Below, piece by piece: positions 21,501-29,965 of a stretch of 62,285 nt of DNA. Origin of the DNA: Bacteroidota bacterium (GTDB lineage: Bacteria > Bacteroidota > Bacteroidia > Bacteroidales > UBA10428). Each line of letters begins with the position of its first letter. Positions within the stretch are counted from its first letter, which is position 1. Location: NCBI GenBank assembly GCA_003252385.1, contig QKEH01000123.1, positions 1 through 62,285 on the forward strand, in the 5' to 3' direction. Made by a program: the position numbers and the translations under genes. The notes beneath the pieces are model-generated. The model did not search any database. It was given only the letters and a program-made list of their open reading frames with translations, and had not been told where the DNA came from.

Positions 21501-21770
21501 ATCGGACTAAGAGACGGACTTTCAGTCTATCCGAACCCGTTTACCGACTATACAAAGATTGTTTACAGTCTCCGCCAAACGGAAGTGATTGAACTGGATG
21601 TATACGACGAAACCGGCCGTCATGTAAGCAATCTCATCCGCACCCAAAAAGAATCAGGAATCCATGAATTGTATTGGAATGCTGAAGCTTTAGAACCCGG
21701 TGTGTATATTATTCAGCTAAAAGCTGCCAAAAGTGGACTACTCCAACCCATTTGCGTAGTGAAACACTAA
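15525..21770 (+). CDS. Giant PKD-repeat surface protein with T9SS sorting domain
   Basis: 2081 residues. Signal peptide MKKPIHYLITLIMLSWASILSA. About 19 PKD-like units are recognisable by the W-x-FGDG and GxYxV pattern. Units 1-5 (to about residue 545) are spaced irregularly and carry a ...CP-(G/E)... turn (VCPGEEVEV, FCPGDPIRF). A non-PKD insert of about 280 residues follows (about 546-830; WFDWSPALNDTFYVYAWYGG, SVKGEWRGYTPN). From unit 6 or 7 on, units become regular composites of about 85-90 residues of the form C-x-A-x-F ... W-x-FGDG ... GxYxVCL ... TGC. The final 80 residues are a Por tail (LSVYPNPFTDYTKIVYSL). Expected to be a secreted or cell-surface adhesin-like protein; no catalytic motif seen. 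Confidence 0.92.
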   Translation: MKKPIHYLITLIMLSWASILSAQDGVSIYVSPEWGCDSLYVYASNMSGFTHYSGLINYQWYVNGTPVSNNPGSFDTLLTQGGTYQITLDAFDSVWNPMGRDSRLVEVSSLSHFDIRPAPQVCPGEEVEVQFNFRGMIYNMQWNFGHGNTRTENYQRIAYDSLGIYPIQLYVETECGSNTIIQNLLVSDTVRPHIEIYTPGHVFCPGDPIRFETSYKDVPVTWHMSDGSVLQGSSVVHSFNHYGNYGVTATVTNRCGLSASVTDSFSIQPGLQARAEFDYYFENGENCPESPVHFNSHSTGYHQWHFGDGTTSNESYPVHYFTQPGTYPVRLIVSNSCGSSDTTVQQVTLEYRNWEYLGFEPYFRFDRDNSGSSYDTLFLCPGEPFNAFLEGGNTSDGYQYIWHLGNGSQLTGSEIHYAYTQPGLYEVSVSVTDRCHRSAYSRTRWVKVDPGLQPIVRLNYTPKELCPGEEVYFWDESWWDEQTLNVYNLIYGDGNQQNHITELSDHPLRVLAYHRYSNVGMYPFSFSATNLCGNSISLHDTIRVSTDPLKKPFYYVNNSTSNEESGSGGTGELPFWNMPVDSNSHEFIIPVQWFDWSPALNDTFYVYAWYGGFYPDGETGDPAGVAMYTSSRIASVDTFRIYVPVNPQAPAQVGFAVGWYCEPGKTGDEPDSWGTLMADTLPIHSLPLYAGGITHTADYTMGMPVQLSPWNGICRSSSVKGEWRGYTPNRVVSLSMYEDKGSYNYNLYIADDEQGNNNEFISGGQYSQRSENELVLYPNSGYCQDSARYAIQHINNGFLLTAVNDPCSQQGMYLDSVTFFPNQGDNSGNGNEPACPGDPVRFEIAGGTSYVWHFGDGATSTQKFPMHSYDSAGIYQAYVVATNSCGRTDTIFTPVRIADNIMPSASFYMEDWNIQVGDTAVFIPDVMHRSAAEFYTYQWQFGDGSSSNLMRGIHRYTQPGAYQVQLRVENGCGFNQQTITIHVQEMLNPCTVEARFEFEVHGDTLILHNYSRGDSLQVNWQFGDGNSSPAWNPVHIYTQPGVYRICLSVFDPIQECANNLCLEVVIGQLDCYADFSYVIDDYTNTVRFFNQSIHANHFYWQFGDGLQGYKANPVHVYPQSGWYRVSLDIRDTLTGCFNHREKEIWVGQLDTLTDCVLTWDYFTDSMTVNFNPEVTGTVSNGYWDFGDGSFGYEPQISHTYSAPGTYTVCAHIFDSLRGCQAERCEEITLGNLNCHANFAFIVDSVIAQVVFIDQSSSTFSEVYVEYGDGRFGVTVDTIHQYPGPGRYQVCMGFYNETTGCYREICKDVSIPGMVAEALCEASFTAIPVEGTLRVRFAENSLTEFNRWHWSFGDGGFDTLPNPIHAFPRPGVYRVCLSAFNSSTQCFDEVCRTISVAGVDLTAPLTASFEAIVNPITGNVKLINTSEGNFTTAYWILGDGSTGQSRDTLRHQYRPGMYRVCLMVANALNGQSNEYCKTITVGERPCLISADFSSFVNASTREVRLTDQSVGSPNRWFWTFGDGSSSTKRSPVKTYTRAGYYLITLAVRDTLSGCSDFTSELIQVGSTDCFANFEYSINPDTRAVSFLNTSNGNPGFFYWLFGDGASSSDENPVHTYTASGIYGIGLAINGNGGLCNSLTSKIIQIGDVNCNADFQVYVDSTSNRAYFDAEILGEATNLVWTFGDGGVANGTQVTHRYLAPGFYTVGLNTYNHTNGCMDFTRKTILIGQRGIDVEPEFFYRVNEALLTVDFIDNSLGEVAVYTWNFGDGNTSSEQNPSHTYSQAGYYNVCLTVETDGGIANTRCERIRVSNTGNECLSQFIYNVDSSNLEASFTDVSLGQPNGWNWNFNDGQHFTTQNPVVTFDSAGIYRVAMEISNSTTGCRSRSFGVINVAKGSTGLIAAFMYDVDTNAFKTNSYPVDLVAYPGESAANYLWDLDDGATFAGATEFTYNYSEPGIYNVCFTLSDPVTGASATDCQVVSTVTDTSTIEGLVNRIGLRDGLSVYPNPFTDYTKIVYSLRQTEVIELDVYDETGRHVSNLIRTQKESGIHELYWNAEALEPGVYIIQLKAAKSGLLQPICVVKH

Positions 21771-21792
21771 CCGGTTGTAATACCCGATAAAC

Positions 21793-21824
21793 AAAGAGGC
21801 CGCACTAGTTCTGCGGCCTCTTTT
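21793..21824 (+). terminator. Rho-independent terminator of the PKD protein gene
   Basis: AAAGAGGCCGCA, 8-base loop region, TGCGGCCTCTTTT; 12-bp perfect stem with T-run, 22 bases after the stop codon. Confidence 0.88.
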
Positions 21825-21927
21825 CATAATAACCGTTTTAGCGGAATCAAACATACTGCTCAGTCAGAATACTAATTCATTCTCACAGAAATTTTGTAAC
21901 TTATCTGGGAAAAGTATTTGCCACGTT

Positions 21928-24900
21928 ATGAAGCTGTTTCTATTTCTGGTGTTTTCCCTACTCGAACTGAATAGTATTGACGGGGAGTATACCTTTGAAG
22001 CTCTTACCACCATTGATGGCCTGTCGCAAAACGATGTTTTATGTATTTATCAGAGCAGCGATGACTATATGTGGTTTGCTACCGTTGATGGACTTAACCG
22101 ATACGATGGCTACGAATTTCAAATATTACAAGCCTCTGTGGATGGCAAGAACTCCATGAGTTCCAATCTGGTATCCAGAATTGCTGAAGACCAGGACAAA
22201 AATCTATGGATCGGCACCTTTAACCGGGGCATCTCCAAATATAACCTGGTTACCGAACAGTTCAGTCATTACTACAATACCCCGGAAAACCCCGATCTGA
22301 TTAACGAAAATTATGCCTCCGGATTATGGTGTGATTCCAAGAACCGGATATGGGTAAACACCTATAAAGGAATCTATTGTTTGATTCAAAATGGAAAGGA
22401 GCCACCAACTATTCAAAAGTTCCAACACAACTCTGAGAATTCGAATAGCCTGTACAATAATATCACCTACTCCATTTTAGAAGATTCAAAAGGTCAGATC
22501 TGGGTGTGTACATACAGCAGCCTGGATCGCATGGTTATGGGCAATGATAATACCCCCAACAACAAATTTGTACATTATGGAACCCAGCTGCAAACATGGG
22601 GAGTGGGTGAAGTTATCGAAATTGAAGAAGGATATGTTTTCAGCCATCACAATGGAGTCCATCTGATCCGGTTCGATAGTAATAATTACCAGCATCCTAG
22701 GTATACGGAACTGAGTTCCTTCCAGGGAAAAGCCATGGAACGCGATCAGTATGGCAATATCTGGGTGGGCAGTCACCTAGGTATACTTCTTTTGGAGTAC
22801 CAACCCCATAGCAAAAACTTGTTTGTACCGACCCAACACTTTACAGCCGGACCCACTTCCAACTCATTAAATCACCAATTTGTAAGGAGCCTGACCCTGG
22901 ATAATTCCGGCATTATGTGGATTGGAACCAATGGTGGGGGTGTTTCCAGATACAACCCAAAAAAGACCAAATTTCGTCACTATAAAAAAACCGCCTTGGA
23001 TGGAAGTATATCCAATAATAAGGTATGGTCCATTCTGGAAGATTCGCAGGATAACCTGTGGCTCGGCACAGAGGGGGGCGGACTAAATTTGTTACCCGCC
23101 AGTAATAGTCATAATTACAGTTCCGGATTCACCACATTCAGTGTAAATTCACCCAACGATCAAAACTTTGTGTTCGACCTCATTGAATTACGGAATCGAC
23201 CTGTCCCCACGCTCTGGGCCGGTACAGGTTATGAATCGAAACTGGTTCAGCTCACCCATCACAACCACGGCTGGGAAGTACAACCCCATTATACCCCAAG
23301 TTTTTTTTATATTATATGTCTGGCACAGGATGAATTTGGCAATGTGTGGACTGGCACCTACGACAACGGTCTGGTAAAATCTATTTCTTCCCAACCCGAA
23401 CAACACATTGTATATACGACCGACAACAGTACCCTGCCTTCCCAAATCATTCGGTGCATTACCGAAGACTCCAAAGGACGCCTATGGATAGCCACCACGG
23501 AAGGATTGGCAGTGATCCCCCGTGAAGACAAACAAAAGTATGCTCCACATTTTACCATTTTTACCAACCAACCCAACGATTCTACCAGCCTCAGCCACAA
23601 CTATGTTGTTCCAATAGTTGAAAGCTCTAACGGAACTATTTGGATAGGAACTTTTGGAGGTGGATTGAATCAGTACGTGGAGGGAACCAGTCTGATCAAT
23701 GGTCACTTTAAACGGTACACCACCCACAATGGATTACCCAGCAATACCATCAAACAAATTATTGAAGACGATGATGGCTTTCTATGGATCAGCTCTAACC
23801 GAGGGCTTAGCCGTTTTGATACACTAACCGAAACATTCCGCAACTTTGATATGTCGGACGGCTTACAAGCTCCGTCATTTACGGATCGATCGGGCTGCAA
23901 ACGAAAAGATGGCGAAATACTGTTTGGAGGAGTGAACGGATTCAATGCATTTTACCCCTATGAAATTTCCGAAGATACCACCCCCCCAACGCTTGTTTTC
24001 ACCAACCTGGAAATATTCAATCGAATTGTACATACCGGTGACGAACTAAACGGACGGGTGTTGCTACCCCAATCCATAAACTCCATCAATCACATACGCT
24101 TAAAACATTCGGAAAATAATTTCACCCTCCATTTTGCCGGCCTTAATTATACCTCGCCCCAGAAAACACTCTACAAATACCAGCTGGTCGGATACGATCA
24201 GGAATGGTACACCAAAAAAGCCGACCGGCGATTCGCCACCTACACCAACCTGAAACCCGGAAAGTATACCTTCCGGTTTACCGCGGCCAATAGCGATGGT
24301 TTTTGGAACAAAATACCCCGCGAGTTGCATATTGAAATTGCCTCTCCGTTTTGGGACAGCATATGGTTTCGGACTGGCACCATAATATTGCTGGTTTGTT
24401 TGGTGTTTTTAGTATTCCAGTTCCGAACTCAACAAATACGTAAAAGAAACCTGGAACTGCAAGATGCGGTTGATAAACGCACACAGGAAGTACAACAAAA
24501 AAATTCTATATTGCGAGTGACAACAGAAAAACTCGACGACACCAACACCATTTTACAAACACGACAACACCTCATTGAAGAACAAGCCTATGAACTTAAA
24601 CAACAACGCGATGAACTGATGGAAGCCAATGCGGCCAAAGACAAATTGTTTTCCATTGTTGCTCACGACCTCAAAGATCCGTTTAATGCCTTGTCGGGAT
24701 ACTTGGAGCTATTTCAACTTCAGTTCGACTCCATCTCAACAGAGGAAAAAAAATCGATGCTCGACCGTGCTGTAAAATCCCTGGATGCCATTCGGGAATT
24801 ATTACTGAATCTGTTGATGTGGAGCCGGGCACAAAATGGCAGTATACAGTTCCATCCCGAGAAAAGAAACATCATCGAAATCATAAGGGAAATTATCAAG

Positions 24901-25311
24901 ACGCTGGCCTTCCAGGCTGTAGAGAAGCAAATCGAACTAAATTTTGTTACCCAAATACCAGGTATGCTGGTTACTGTTGATAGGGAACTGATCAAAACAG
25001 CACTTCGGAATATACTGAACAATGCCATCAAGTTCACCCGCCCCAATGGAAACATAACGATTAAATTTCAATCGTTGCAGCATAAAGTCTCCATCAGTAT
25101 CACGGATAATGGTATCGGGATTCCTGAGGAAATGAGAGCCAAACTATTCCGTAAAGATCAGCACGTTTCAACGCTGGGCACAGGTGATGAGAGCGGCACT
25201 GGCATGGGGCTGATAACCTGTAAGGAATTTGTTGAGCTACACCAGGGTACCATTAAAATTGAAAGTATCGTTGGAGAAGGCACCACAGTAACAATAACTC
25301 TTCCTAAATAA
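21928..25311 (+). CDS. Two-component propeller sensor histidine kinase (no receiver)
   Basis: 1127-residue membrane sensor kinase. N-terminal signal or anchor, then two periplasmic seven-bladed propellers made of Reg_prop repeats (DGLSQNDVLCIYQSSDDYMWFAT, IMWIGTNGGGVSRYNP), then a Y_Y_Y domain (about 715-800), one transmembrane helix (about 812-830), a coiled coil, HisKA with His913 in FSIVAHDLKDPF, and HATPase_c with N box NNAIKF, ITDNGIGIP and GTGMGLITCKEF. Unlike classical Bacteroides hybrid systems it lacks the C-terminal receiver and AraC-type HTH, so it needs a separate response regulator, not found adjacent. Paralogous to the next gene, 28 bases downstream. Confidence 0.93.
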   Translation: MKLFLFLVFSLLELNSIDGEYTFEALTTIDGLSQNDVLCIYQSSDDYMWFATVDGLNRYDGYEFQILQASVDGKNSMSSNLVSRIAEDQDKNLWIGTFNRGISKYNLVTEQFSHYYNTPENPDLINENYASGLWCDSKNRIWVNTYKGIYCLIQNGKEPPTIQKFQHNSENSNSLYNNITYSILEDSKGQIWVCTYSSLDRMVMGNDNTPNNKFVHYGTQLQTWGVGEVIEIEEGYVFSHHNGVHLIRFDSNNYQHPRYTELSSFQGKAMERDQYGNIWVGSHLGILLLEYQPHSKNLFVPTQHFTAGPTSNSLNHQFVRSLTLDNSGIMWIGTNGGGVSRYNPKKTKFRHYKKTALDGSISNNKVWSILEDSQDNLWLGTEGGGLNLLPASNSHNYSSGFTTFSVNSPNDQNFVFDLIELRNRPVPTLWAGTGYESKLVQLTHHNHGWEVQPHYTPSFFYIICLAQDEFGNVWTGTYDNGLVKSISSQPEQHIVYTTDNSTLPSQIIRCITEDSKGRLWIATTEGLAVIPREDKQKYAPHFTIFTNQPNDSTSLSHNYVVPIVESSNGTIWIGTFGGGLNQYVEGTSLINGHFKRYTTHNGLPSNTIKQIIEDDDGFLWISSNRGLSRFDTLTETFRNFDMSDGLQAPSFTDRSGCKRKDGEILFGGVNGFNAFYPYEISEDTTPPTLVFTNLEIFNRIVHTGDELNGRVLLPQSINSINHIRLKHSENNFTLHFAGLNYTSPQKTLYKYQLVGYDQEWYTKKADRRFATYTNLKPGKYTFRFTAANSDGFWNKIPRELHIEIASPFWDSIWFRTGTIILLVCLVFLVFQFRTQQIRKRNLELQDAVDKRTQEVQQKNSILRVTTEKLDDTNTILQTRQHLIEEQAYELKQQRDELMEANAAKDKLFSIVAHDLKDPFNALSGYLELFQLQFDSISTEEKKSMLDRAVKSLDAIRELLLNLLMWSRAQNGSIQFHPEKRNIIEIIREIIKTLAFQAVEKQIELNFVTQIPGMLVTVDRELIKTALRNILNNAIKFTRPNGNITIKFQSLQHKVSISITDNGIGIPEEMRAKLFRKDQHVSTLGTGDESGTGMGLITCKEFVELHQGTIKIESIVGEGTTVTITLPK

Positions 25312-25339
25312 CCATTTTCATCATGCACAACCTTAACTC

Positions 25340-28300
25340 ATGCGTATAGTTCTCTCACTTTTCCTGCTTACTGGTTTCATTCAGCTGGCTGCCCGCGAAT
25401 ACAGCTTCGAACAAATTACCTCGTTTGATGGACTGTCGCAAAACAACGTTCTGGCTATTTGTAAAGATGATGAAGGTTACATGTGGTTTGGCACCTACGA
25501 TGGACTGAACCGTTACGATGGCATCGATTTTAAAAACTACCGCGCAGCCGATGATTCCAACTCACTTACCAGCAACCTGATTCGGACACTCACCACCGAT
25601 AAACTGGGAAATGTATGGATTGGCACCTTTAACCAGGGAGTATGCCGCTTCAATCGCAGGACCGAAGAATTCACCCAATACCGAAATACGGCCCAACATC
25701 CTAACCTGATAACCGGAAATGCCATTAACCGTGTGTTTTGCGATTCAAAAAACAGAATATGGATAGCCACCAACACCGGATTAACCTGCATGATCCCCAG
25801 CCCGGATGGATCGTATCAGTTTGTTAAGATCAACCACAACCCCGATGACCCTAACTCCCTGGATGATGATTTTGTGCAAATTGTTACCGAAGATTCCAAT
25901 GGAAGAATCTGGGTAAGTTGTTACAGAAGGTTGGAATTAATGATCCCCGGCAAGGAGAAGGAAGTACAAAACAAATTCTACCATATTACCGATTTGGGGC
26001 GCTTTGTTGATATTCGGCAACTCTTTGAGATAGATGAAGGGATGCTGTTTGCTAATTACGGAGGCATCACCCTGCTAAATTTTGAGAACGGCGATCCGGA
26101 AAAGCCGATATTTAAATCATACGTGTCCAAACCGTACTTTCACATGCAACGCGACCGGGATGGAAATATTTGGATTGGCGGTCATAACGGCGTAGATCGC
26201 TTCGAATACCATAAAGGATGCGAACCCCTTTTTACCGTTCATTCCATAATTGCCGAAGGCGAAAACGACTATAGCCTCAGCGAATTATTTATCCGTTCCA
26301 TGTACTTCGACGATACCGGTATACTCTGGTTTGGCACCAATGGCGAAGGGGTATTGAAACACAATACCCAACGCAGTCGTTTCCGCCATTACAAAAAAAC
26401 CGATGAAAAGGGCAGCCTTTCCCACAGTAAAGTGTTTACCATATACGAGGATGAGGCCTACAACGTATGGATTGGTACAGAAGGTGGAGGCATCAATTTG
26501 TTGGACTACTCCCACGAGAAGAACTATAAAAACGGATTCCGACATTTTGATGTATGCCCGCCGGGTCAACAAAACTTTGTTTTTGACATTCTCAATACAG
26601 GTACTTCTCAACATCCCGATATTTGGGCAGGTGTAGGTTATTTGTCGCGTACGGTTCGGATGAAAGCAGTAGGAAACAATTATGTTCCCCAGCCCATATT
26701 GCCCGATATTACCCATCAGGTAATGATTCTCTGTAAAGACGAGTTTGGAACCATTTGGCTGGGCACTTACGATGGTGGACTGGTAAAATACAAACCTTGG
26801 GACCAGGGTAAATTCTACATATATACCCCAAATAACAGTGCACTGCCCACACGCATCATACGTAATATTATCGAAGACTCCCGCGGACGTTTATGGATTG
26901 GCACCGATGTGGGTTTGCTGCAGCTCACCCGTGAACAAAAACAAAAAGACAATTTGGATTTTACGCTCTTTCAGCACGACCCAAAAAACCCGAAAAGCAT
27001 CAGCCACAATTACACGGTACCCATTGTAGAAACTACCCGGGGCGAAATTTGGATCGGTACATTCGGTAATGGAATTAACCAGTATCACGAAGGAAGCACC
27101 TTAAGCAACGGCACCTTCACCTTTCTGAATATGGACGACGGATTACCCAACAACACCATTAAACACATTATCGAGGATAATATTGGTAACCTTTGGATTA
27201 CCAGTAATAAAGGCCTTTCCCGTATAGACACCACACGCACCCGGATTCGTAACTACTCCACCCACGATGGCTTGCAGGATATGGACTTTATTGACCTTTC
27301 AGGCTGCAAACTCCACGATGGCGAAATACTATTTGGAGGCGTGAAAGGTTTCAATGCCTTTTATCCGAAGGAAATCACTCAGGATACCTTACCTCCCCAA
27401 GTGGTTTTTAACGATTTGGAGGTAATGAACCAACGGGTACATGTCAATGAAAAAATCGATAATAATATCATCCTTACCCAAACTCTGAACATGACCCGTG
27501 AAATTGTGTTAAAACACACCCAGAACAATTTCAGGATCTACTTTTCAGCCATACACTATGTGGCTCCCAAGGGCAACCTTTTTAAATACAAGCTCGAAGG
27601 CTTCGACAAGGTGTGGACCACTGCCAAATCGGACCTGCGCATTGCACGCTACACCAATTTGGATGCCGGCAAATATACATTTATGGTACATGCCGCCAAT
27701 AGCGATGGCATTTGGACCAAAGAGCCCAAAACCCTGATCATCGAAATCAGACCCCCGTTTTGGCTGACCACCTGGTTTAAAATCACGCTGTTAATTACTT
27801 TATTGGCGGTAAGTGTGGGCTTGGTACTCTTCCGTTTTTACCTGATGAAGCAACGCAATATTATTCTTCAGCAGGAAGTGGAAAGACGTATTGACCAAAC
27901 CATTGAAATGAACCGAAAATTGCTCCACCAGGCGGAAACCCTTAAAGAAACCAACCAGGCTCTTGAGGAACGGCAAAAGCAGGTTCAGGAACAAGCCAAC
28001 ATACTTACCGAACAACGCGATGAGCTCTACCACGCCAACACCATAAAGAACAAACTCTTCTATATCATAGCCCACGATCTTAAAAACCCATTTACCACCC
28101 TTTCGGGTTTTATGGATATGCTGCTACTGCGCTATGAAAAATATAGCGATGACAAACGAAAATCGATGATCCGGCATGCGATCCAATCCATCAATTCCAT
28201 TCAGGATTTATTGCTGAATCTGCTCACATGGGCACGTTCTCAGAGCGGTAACATTTCATTTACCCCAACCGATGAAGACCTGATCCCCATTATTATCGAA

Positions 28301-28726
28301 TGCATCGAAATGGTATCGCTTCAGGCAGCGGAAAAAAACATAGAAATCCATTTTGATCCCAAAGAAGATCAACTCACGCTGAATATGGATGAAGACCAGA
28401 TTAAAGCAGTACTGCGCAACCTGCTAACCAATTCAGTAAAATTCACCCATTACCAGGGACGTATTGATATTCAGCTTCAAAAAACCGATGCCTGGATTAC
28501 CATCCTCATCAACGACAACGGCGTAGGTATCCCAAAAGATAAACTCTCTTTATTATTCCGCAAAGATCAACATATTACTTCAAGAGGCACTTCGGATGAA
28601 AAAGGAACCGGACTCGGACTAATTACCTGTAAAGAATTTATTGATATGCACCAGGGTACCATTTCCATTGAAAGTGCCGTAGAAAAAGGCACCCAGGTAA
28701 CTATTCATCTGCCAAGAAAAAGATAA
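25340..28726 (+). CDS. Two-component propeller sensor histidine kinase, paralogue
   Basis: 1128 residues, same architecture and clear paralogue of the preceding gene: signal peptide ending AARE, Reg_prop propellers (DGLSQNNVLAICKDDEGYMWFGT), Y_Y_Y domain, transmembrane helix near residue 815, coiled coil (about 830-905), HisKA with His912 in FYIIAHDLKNPF, HATPase_c with NSVKF, INDNGVGIP and GTGLGLITCKEF. Again no receiver or HTH. The tandem arrangement implies local duplication followed by divergence of the sensor portion; the two could form heterodimers (inference). The SDR gene starts 18 bases after its stop. Confidence 0.93.
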   Translation: MRIVLSLFLLTGFIQLAAREYSFEQITSFDGLSQNNVLAICKDDEGYMWFGTYDGLNRYDGIDFKNYRAADDSNSLTSNLIRTLTTDKLGNVWIGTFNQGVCRFNRRTEEFTQYRNTAQHPNLITGNAINRVFCDSKNRIWIATNTGLTCMIPSPDGSYQFVKINHNPDDPNSLDDDFVQIVTEDSNGRIWVSCYRRLELMIPGKEKEVQNKFYHITDLGRFVDIRQLFEIDEGMLFANYGGITLLNFENGDPEKPIFKSYVSKPYFHMQRDRDGNIWIGGHNGVDRFEYHKGCEPLFTVHSIIAEGENDYSLSELFIRSMYFDDTGILWFGTNGEGVLKHNTQRSRFRHYKKTDEKGSLSHSKVFTIYEDEAYNVWIGTEGGGINLLDYSHEKNYKNGFRHFDVCPPGQQNFVFDILNTGTSQHPDIWAGVGYLSRTVRMKAVGNNYVPQPILPDITHQVMILCKDEFGTIWLGTYDGGLVKYKPWDQGKFYIYTPNNSALPTRIIRNIIEDSRGRLWIGTDVGLLQLTREQKQKDNLDFTLFQHDPKNPKSISHNYTVPIVETTRGEIWIGTFGNGINQYHEGSTLSNGTFTFLNMDDGLPNNTIKHIIEDNIGNLWITSNKGLSRIDTTRTRIRNYSTHDGLQDMDFIDLSGCKLHDGEILFGGVKGFNAFYPKEITQDTLPPQVVFNDLEVMNQRVHVNEKIDNNIILTQTLNMTREIVLKHTQNNFRIYFSAIHYVAPKGNLFKYKLEGFDKVWTTAKSDLRIARYTNLDAGKYTFMVHAANSDGIWTKEPKTLIIEIRPPFWLTTWFKITLLITLLAVSVGLVLFRFYLMKQRNIILQQEVERRIDQTIEMNRKLLHQAETLKETNQALEERQKQVQEQANILTEQRDELYHANTIKNKLFYIIAHDLKNPFTTLSGFMDMLLLRYEKYSDDKRKSMIRHAIQSINSIQDLLLNLLTWARSQSGNISFTPTDEDLIPIIIECIEMVSLQAAEKNIEIHFDPKEDQLTLNMDEDQIKAVLRNLLTNSVKFTHYQGRIDIQLQKTDAWITILINDNGVGIPKDKLSLLFRKDQHITSRGTSDEKGTGLGLITCKEFIDMHQGTISIESAVEKGTQVTIHLPRKR

Positions 28727-28744
28727 GCCCCAATCCGATTTTCA

Positions 28745-29674
28745 ATGAATATTCTCCTTTTGGGCAGCACCGGCATTTTAGGGAAACAGGTACTCGGCCT
28801 GCTTACCCGGCAAACCCCTCATCGCATAGGTGTGCTGCTCAGGAAATGCATACCGGGTTCCGGAAACGATTCCAACGTTTTGGAGTTTGAAGGCGATATT
28901 CTAAAAAAGGATACTCTTTTACCAGCCTTTTGTTGGGCCGATGTAGTGATCAATTGTACAGGCAAAGTCAGCTATCGGAGAACCGATCGAAAAAAACTCT
29001 ACCAGCTCCATGTGCAGGGCACACGAAACCTGGTTGACCTGTGCCAACAGGAAAATAAAATGCTCGTACACACCAGTTCGGCATGTATTTATGGTTCCAG
29101 CCATCAACCAATTCGGTTCACCGAAACGAATGTGGATCCAAAACGAGTATATGCAACACGCTCTGCCTACTACATTACCAAATTCGAATCGGAACGGGTG
29201 GTAATTGAAAGTAACTTGCCGGCTGTTATTTTACGCCCGGCATCGCTGGTACACAATGGTCATTCAACTTTAAATAACCTGCATAACTGGCTGAACCACG
29301 GAATCTTTCCACAACTCCGGGGTGGTGCCTGTTTTATTTCGGTAGAACAAGCGGCTCAAGCCCATGTTGACGCCCTTCAACTTTTACTAAATAACCCCGA
29401 AGAGCAATATATATTTAATCTTGGGGCACAAAACCTTTCCTTCAGTCAGATTGCCGAAAGATACCAAGCCGGACACCCCCGGAGGTTGCTACGTATACCC
29501 TATGCCGTATTATTTTTAGCCGGATGCTTGAATAACGCTATTCTGGAACCTGTTTTTAACTGCTCCCCACTGCCCTTAGAACGTGTAAGGCTTGGCAGAG
29601 AATATTGTTTTTTGAATTTCGAAAAAGCGGAAAAACTGTTGTGGCTGGCAAAGAACAAATATCCCGAATTCTGA
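28745..29674 (+). CDS. NAD(P)-dependent epimerase/dehydratase (extended SDR)
   Basis: 309-residue extended short-chain dehydrogenase. The Rossmann motif is at the N-terminus, LLLGSTGILGKQV; the active-site YxxxK is in AYYITKFESE, with the upstream Ser in HTSSACIYGS. No signal peptide; cytoplasmic. It sits 18 bases after the second sensor kinase and is likely co-transcribed with both, an unusual partner for sensor genes. Substrate unknown; nucleotide sugar or 3-beta-hydroxysteroid-like annotation would be a guess. Confidence 0.88.
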   Translation: MNILLLGSTGILGKQVLGLLTRQTPHRIGVLLRKCIPGSGNDSNVLEFEGDILKKDTLLPAFCWADVVINCTGKVSYRRTDRKKLYQLHVQGTRNLVDLCQQENKMLVHTSSACIYGSSHQPIRFTETNVDPKRVYATRSAYYITKFESERVVIESNLPAVILRPASLVHNGHSTLNNLHNWLNHGIFPQLRGGACFISVEQAAQAHVDALQLLLNNPEEQYIFNLGAQNLSFSQIAERYQAGHPRRLLRIPYAVLFLAGCLNNAILEPVFNCSPLPLERVRLGREYCFLNFEKAEKLLWLAKNKYPEF

Positions 29675-29787
29675 TTTGTAAAGAGGCAACTTAGTATACC
29701 GTACAGGGTACAAAGACAGAGAATGCCTTCTAGACCTTTGGCTTAATATTCTAAATCCCCAGAAATATTGCTTGATCCGTTTCAACC

Positions 29788-29830
29788 AAAAAAAGAGACA
29801 GGGCAACAAATGAATGCTACCCTGCCGTCT
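29788..29830 (-). terminator. Rho-independent terminator, minus strand
   Basis: Read on minus: GGCAGGG, 16-base loop, CCCTGTC, then TCTTTTTTT. The stem is 7 bp with one G-U; an alternative 8-bp pairing uses the outer AGAC/GTCT with a bulge. It lies about 136 bases downstream of the STAS-like gene and probably ends that transcript. Confidence 0.6.
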
Positions 29831-29914
29831 ACCTAAATCCAACCAAACCCTACATCAAATATTAACCGTGAAACAACCTATGTCAGTCAATATTTTTTCT
29901 CGTTGTTATAGATA

Positions 29915-29922
29915 CAAAGATA
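29915..29922 (-). promoter_or_regulatory. Orphan -7 element between the STAS-like gene and its terminator
   Basis: TATCTTTG on the minus strand, exact TAnnTTTG, located after the STAS-like coding region and about 90 bases before the minus-strand hairpin. No protein-coding frame follows. It may be incidental or drive a short RNA. Confidence 0.25.
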
Positions 29923-29965
29923 TACTCACCCCGTATCGCAGATATTGGCACTTTCACGCATATTG

